From Bacteroidales bacterium (GTDB lineage Bacteria; Bacteroidota; Bacteroidia; Bacteroidales; UBA932), in the NCBI GenBank assembly GCA_017439305.1, contig JAFSJK010000049.1, positions 1 to 55,388 of the forward strand: 55,388 nt of DNA, written 5' to 3'. This document shows positions 52,752 to 55,388 of the stretch, piece after piece (positions within the stretch are counted from its first letter, which is position 1; each line of letters begins with the position of its first letter). Both the position numbers and the translations under genes were made by a program. Below the pieces are notes generated by a model that saw only the letters and a list, made by a program, of their open reading frames with translations, had not been told where the DNA came from and searched no databases.

Positions 52752-52904
52752 CTATTTTTTCGTTTGATTTTTCTTCTTGGGATCGTCCTTGCCGGTGGAG
52801 GGGGCGGGGGTGGATTCGGAGGCCTCGAGTTCCTTTTCGATGAGGTGCTCGAGGTACTTCAACGCAAAGTTGGTCGCCTTTTCCTGCTCGTCGGTTTTCT
52901 CCAT
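52752..52904 (-). CDS. Small acidic/lysine-tailed hypothetical protein
   Basis: 50 codons from ATG 52904: MEKTDEQEKATNFALKYLEH, then an acidic helix and a Ser/Thr/Pro plus Lys-rich tail (KKKNQTKK), TAG at 52752-52754. No known family. Support comes from a perfect -7 element 26 nt upstream, good codon usage, and the 1-nt gap to the next small gene. Another open frame on this strand (52747-52932) has no such support. Confidence 0.55.
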   Translation of the reverse strand: MEKTDEQEKATNFALKYLEHLIEKELEASESTPAPSTGKDDPKKKNQTKK

Positions 52905-52929
52905 GGGTAAGGGTACATTTAACTAAAAG

Positions 52930-52937
52930 CAAAGTTA
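52930..52937 (-). promoter_or_regulatory. Promoter -7 element for the small-protein/BspA operon
   Basis: TAACTTTG on the minus strand, an exact TAnnTTTG match; start near 52923, leader about 19 nt to the ATG at 52904. It lies just beyond the terminator of the upstream AraC-type gene. Confidence 0.6.
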
Positions 52938-52943
52938 ACGACC

Positions 52944-52971
52944 AAAAACGGGGCGCTTGTTAGCACCCCGT
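52944..52971 (-). terminator. Rho-independent terminator after the TPR/AraC gene
   Basis: On the minus strand ACGGGGTGCT pairs with AGCGCCCCGT around an AACA loop (one G-T pair), immediately followed by TTTTTGG. It lies 33 nt after the stop codon at 53004. Confidence 0.85.
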
Positions 52972-53003
52972 CAAATTATTTTAGCATTTCGTAAAAAATG
53001 AGC

Positions 53004-54668
53004 CTATCTGCCCAGATATTTGCTCGGTGTCATTCCGAAGGCATTCTTGAAAGCGCGCGTAAAGCTGGGGACGTCTCCGTAGGCACAGAGTCGCGAAACT
53101 TCACTGATGTTGAGCTCCGGATGATTGTCCAGCAGGTAGCGGGCGCGGCGCATGCGGACGGTCTGGATGAAGGACTGCGGCGTCTCGCCGGTGATGCTCT
53201 GCAAGCGCTGACGGAACTGGTAGGGGCTCATGTTCATCCGCTGGGAAATCGTCTCCACGCTGACGGATTCCTTGGAGAAAAGTTCGTTGATGATATCCAC
53301 CGTCTGCTCCAGGAATTCCCGGTGCGCCTGGGGCATGTCCACGGCCTCGTCCTGCGGGGCCTTGTTCGTGAGCATGGCGTTGTCGTAATGGATGTGGAGC
53401 TGGCTGTACTTCTCGCGGAGGTCGCGGATGTTCTCGTTGAGCTCGTCGTTGATCTTCGCCTGGCGGCGGTTGCGGCGATGCATCAGCCACCACACAAGGA
53501 CGGCGAGGAGGGTGACGGCGAGGGCGATGAGGGTGATCCGGATCCGGGCCTGCCGCTCGGCGTGGTTCTCCAGGCGCAGCCAGTCGTTGCCGAACTCGGC
53601 GTCGTACTTGGCGAGGGATTCGGCCGATGCTACCTTATATAATGAATCGCGGAGGTCGTTGTAACGGTAGAATTCGTCGTTGGCCTCCTTTTTCTGGTCC
53701 GTCCGCCAGAGGCACTCGTACAGGCCCCGGCGCGCCTGGATCTCGTTGTAGGGGTCTTGGATGGCGGCGAAGATGTCGGCCGCTTCCCGGTAGTACGGGA
53801 TTGCGTCGTCATAGCGCTTGAGGGCCATGACGGTCATGCCCATCTTGTTGTCGGCGATGCCCTGGGAGTGGACGTCGCCCACGGCCTTGAAGTAAGGGAT
53901 CACCTTCTCGAGCAGGGCTTCCGCCTCATTCCAGCGGTTCAGGCCGATGAGGGCGGACGCCTTCTGCGTGAGCCGCACGACAGCCTGGTACTCCCGCCCG
54001 AGCGCCTTCTCTTCCTCGAAGGCCATATCGGCGTATTTCAGCGCTTCCTCGTCCTTGCCTTCGGCGTGGAAGATTTCGGAGGCCATCCCGTGCAGGACGG
54101 CCATGCGAGGCGGATTATCGGCCTTGGCGGCATACTCGAGCGCCCGGAGGATGTACTTCTCCCCTTCCTCCGGCTGGTCGCCGGCCATGTAGATGCCGGC
54201 GATCGTGTTCAGGGACGAACTGATGCGGTCCGCATCGCCGGACTTCTCGTCCAGCACGTAGCACTGCCGGGCGTAATCCGCGGCCTTGGCGAAATCCGAC
54301 AGCCGAACATAACCCAGGGCGAGGAGGTTCAGGCAGTCCGCCTTGACTTGCTCGGAGGCGTCCCCTTCGGGGACAACCGACAGCGCTTTCTCTCCGTATT
54401 TCACGGCGTTGGGATAGTCCTGCAGGTTGTAATACCAGTCGCCGGCCCAGTACCAGACATTGGCGGAAATCTCCCCCATCGGGGTTCCCGGCGCGAAGAC
54501 TACGGGCTCGTCCGTGTACTCCTCCTGCTGGAGCAGGGCGAAGAATGCGGCAGCATGGGCCTCGGTCGGGTTCTTGTCGAAGGCGGCGACGGCGTCCTCC
54601 ACCGGACCGGCCCAGGCGGTAACGGAAAGAAGAATACAGAAAAGGAATGCGGACAACAGTTTTTTCAT
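53004..54668 (-). CDS. Membrane-bound TPR/AraC-type transcriptional regulator
   Basis: 554 residues. Signal peptide-like N-terminus (to about 20), an extracytoplasmic array of TPR repeats (about 30-345), one membrane helix (about 377-398: ITLIALAVTLLAVLVWWLMH), a coiled coil, and a C-terminal AraC-type DNA-binding domain (about 455-552: VETISQRMNMSPYQFRQRLQ, ISEVSRLCAYGDVPSFTRAF). This one-protein sensor/regulator design is common in Bacteroidota. The signal and target genes are unknown; it is divergent from exbB through an inverted-repeat promoter region. Confidence 0.88.
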   Translation of the reverse strand: MKKLLSAFLFCILLSVTAWAGPVEDAVAAFDKNPTEAHAAAFFALLQQEEYTDEPVVFAPGTPMGEISANVWYWAGDWYYNLQDYPNAVKYGEKALSVVPEGDASEQVKADCLNLLALGYVRLSDFAKAADYARQCYVLDEKSGDADRISSSLNTIAGIYMAGDQPEEGEKYILRALEYAAKADNPPRMAVLHGMASEIFHAEGKDEEALKYADMAFEEEKALGREYQAVVRLTQKASALIGLNRWNEAEALLEKVIPYFKAVGDVHSQGIADNKMGMTVMALKRYDDAIPYYREAADIFAAIQDPYNEIQARRGLYECLWRTDQKKEANDEFYRYNDLRDSLYKVASAESLAKYDAEFGNDWLRLENHAERQARIRITLIALAVTLLAVLVWWLMHRRNRRQAKINDELNENIRDLREKYSQLHIHYDNAMLTNKAPQDEAVDMPQAHREFLEQTVDIINELFSKESVSVETISQRMNMSPYQFRQRLQSITGETPQSFIQTVRMRRARYLLDNHPELNISEVSRLCAYGDVPSFTRAFKNAFGMTPSKYLGR

Positions 54669-54689
54669 CGCGGCATGGTTTTCTCAATG

Positions 54690-54697
54690 CAAAGATA
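54690..54697 (-). promoter_or_regulatory. Promoter -7 element for the TPR/AraC gene
   Basis: Minus-strand TATCTTTG, an exact TAnnTTTG match, 22 nt from the ATG at 54668. It forms one half of a 9-bp inverted repeat with the element at 54711-54719. Confidence 0.6.
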
Positions 54698-54711
54698 CGA
54701 AAAATTATTTG

Positions 54712-54719
54712 TATCTTTG
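54712..54719 (+). promoter_or_regulatory. Promoter -7 element for exbB
   Basis: TATCTTTG, exact TAnnTTTG match; start near 54726 and a leader of about 30 nt before the ATG at 54756. Confidence 0.6.
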
Positions 54720-54755
54720 TAGGTTGAAAGAATTGAAACAAAACAGTTAAACGAT

Positions 54756-55388
54756 ATGCTTTTCCTTTTGCAAACTGACACGCTGGTCCAGGCCGCCGGA
54801 GAGGCCCTGGAGCAGGTCGCCGCGGCGCCGGCCCAGCCGGCGGAGATGAGCGAGAGCCTCTTCTCGATGTTCACGCTGGGCGGTCCCCTCATGTGGGTCC
54901 TCCTCGTCCTTTCGATCGTCGCCATCTACATCATCGGATGGAAGTGGTGGACCCTGAACAAGGCTTCCAAGATCGACGGCAACTTCATGAACGACATCCG
55001 CGACTACATGAACGCGGGCAAGACCAAGTCCGCCGTGACCCTGTGCCGCAAGTATGACAATCCGGTCGCCCGGATGATCGAGACCGGCATCCACCGCCTG
55101 GGCCGTCCGATGGGAGACATCCAGTCCGCCATCGAGAATACCGGCAACGTGGAGGTCGGCCGCCTGGAGAAGGGCCTGCCCATCCTCGCGACCATCGCCG
55201 GCGGCGCCCCGATGATCGGTTTCCTCGGCACCGTCCTCGGCATGGTGAAGGCCTTCTTCAACATGTCCAAGGCCGGCAACAACATCGACATCACCCTCCT
55301 CAGCGACGGTATCTACACCGCCATGCTCACCACCGTGGGCGGCCTGATCGTGGGCATCATCGCCTACTTCGGCTACAACTGGCTCACC
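54756..55388 (+). CDS. exbB: MotA/TolQ/ExbB proton channel family protein (partial, 3' end beyond window)
   Basis: 211 codons are present with no stop. One membrane helix near residues 48-66 (WVLLVLSIVAIYIIGWKW) is followed by a cytoplasmic helical region and two further helices near the end (APMIGFLGTVLGMVKAFF; AMLTTVGGLIVGIIAYFG), the last carrying the conserved TxxGLxVGI pattern of ExbB/TolQ. These proteins pair with ExbD/TolR to energise TonB- or Tol-dependent outer-membrane processes, such as the SusC transporter here. exbD is expected just past the window. Confidence 0.9.
   Translation, partial: MLFLLQTDTLVQAAGEALEQVAAAPAQPAEMSESLFSMFTLGGPLMWVLLVLSIVAIYIIGWKWWTLNKASKIDGNFMNDIRDYMNAGKTKSAVTLCRKYDNPVARMIETGIHRLGRPMGDIQSAIENTGNVEVGRLEKGLPILATIAGGAPMIGFLGTVLGMVKAFFNMSKAGNNIDITLLSDGIYTAMLTTVGGLIVGIIAYFGYNWLT

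Noticed and set aside
52747-52932. 61-codon minus-strand frame
   Set aside because: It overlaps the better supported 50-codon gene in another frame, would start at about the predicted transcript start, and is Arg/Gly/His-rich like a shadow.

Overview
The window is a chromosomal segment of a GC-rich member of the Bacteroidota, most likely an uncultured gut or rumen Bacteroidales. Supporting features are a SusC/SusD pair, BACON and BspA-like surface lipoproteins, a TPR/AraC hybrid regulator, many short-spaced lipoprotein signal peptides, and promoters of the Bacteroidota type (TAnnTTTG near -7). No rRNA, tRNA, CRISPR array or transposase gene was seen.

Layout. 1-4161: translation/transcription genes (end of rimP, nusA, infB), followed 4 nt later by a CotH-type surface lipoprotein. 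6116-13468: mixed housekeeping genes (MauE/DoxX-like membrane protein, tmk, folP, FtsB/DivIC-like protein, two nucleotidyltransferases, a CPBP protease, and a fused APH-type kinase/RapZ C-terminal protein). Two copies of one palindromic element sit in frame inside the adjacent nucleotidyltransferase and kinase genes. 13514-18530: a phytase-like lipoprotein, then the NAD salvage pair pncB-pncA with a glycosidase-like lipoprotein.

18522-44388 is one co-directional block of 15 genes on the minus strand, mostly with ATGA start/stop overlaps: susC, susD, a ceramidase-family amidase, two GH20 hexosaminidases, murQ, two paralogous glycosidase-like lipoproteins, a 1456-residue repeat lipoprotein, a transglutaminase-fold lipoprotein, an amino-sugar kinase, an FHS/MFS sugar transporter, an Ntn-hydrolase, a GltS glutamate symporter and an M20/bleomycin-hydrolase fusion. 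A DeoR-family regulator lies divergently at the head of the block, with TTTCG repeats and promoter elements in the shared intergenic region. The set reads as a cell-wall amino-sugar and peptide harvesting locus. murQ and the kinase point to MurNAc (bacterial murein). The repeat lipoprotein and the transglutaminase instead resemble the pseudomurein-binding repeats and endoisopeptidases of methanogens, so archaeal wall polymer is a serious alternative or additional target. This is the most interesting system in the window.

44552-55388: the DeoR regulator with a UvrD-like helicase, a bidirectional terminator, a 1668-residue BspA-like leucine-rich-repeat lipoprotein preceded by two small genes, a TPR/AraC membrane regulator, and the start of an exbB/tolQ gene that runs off the window.
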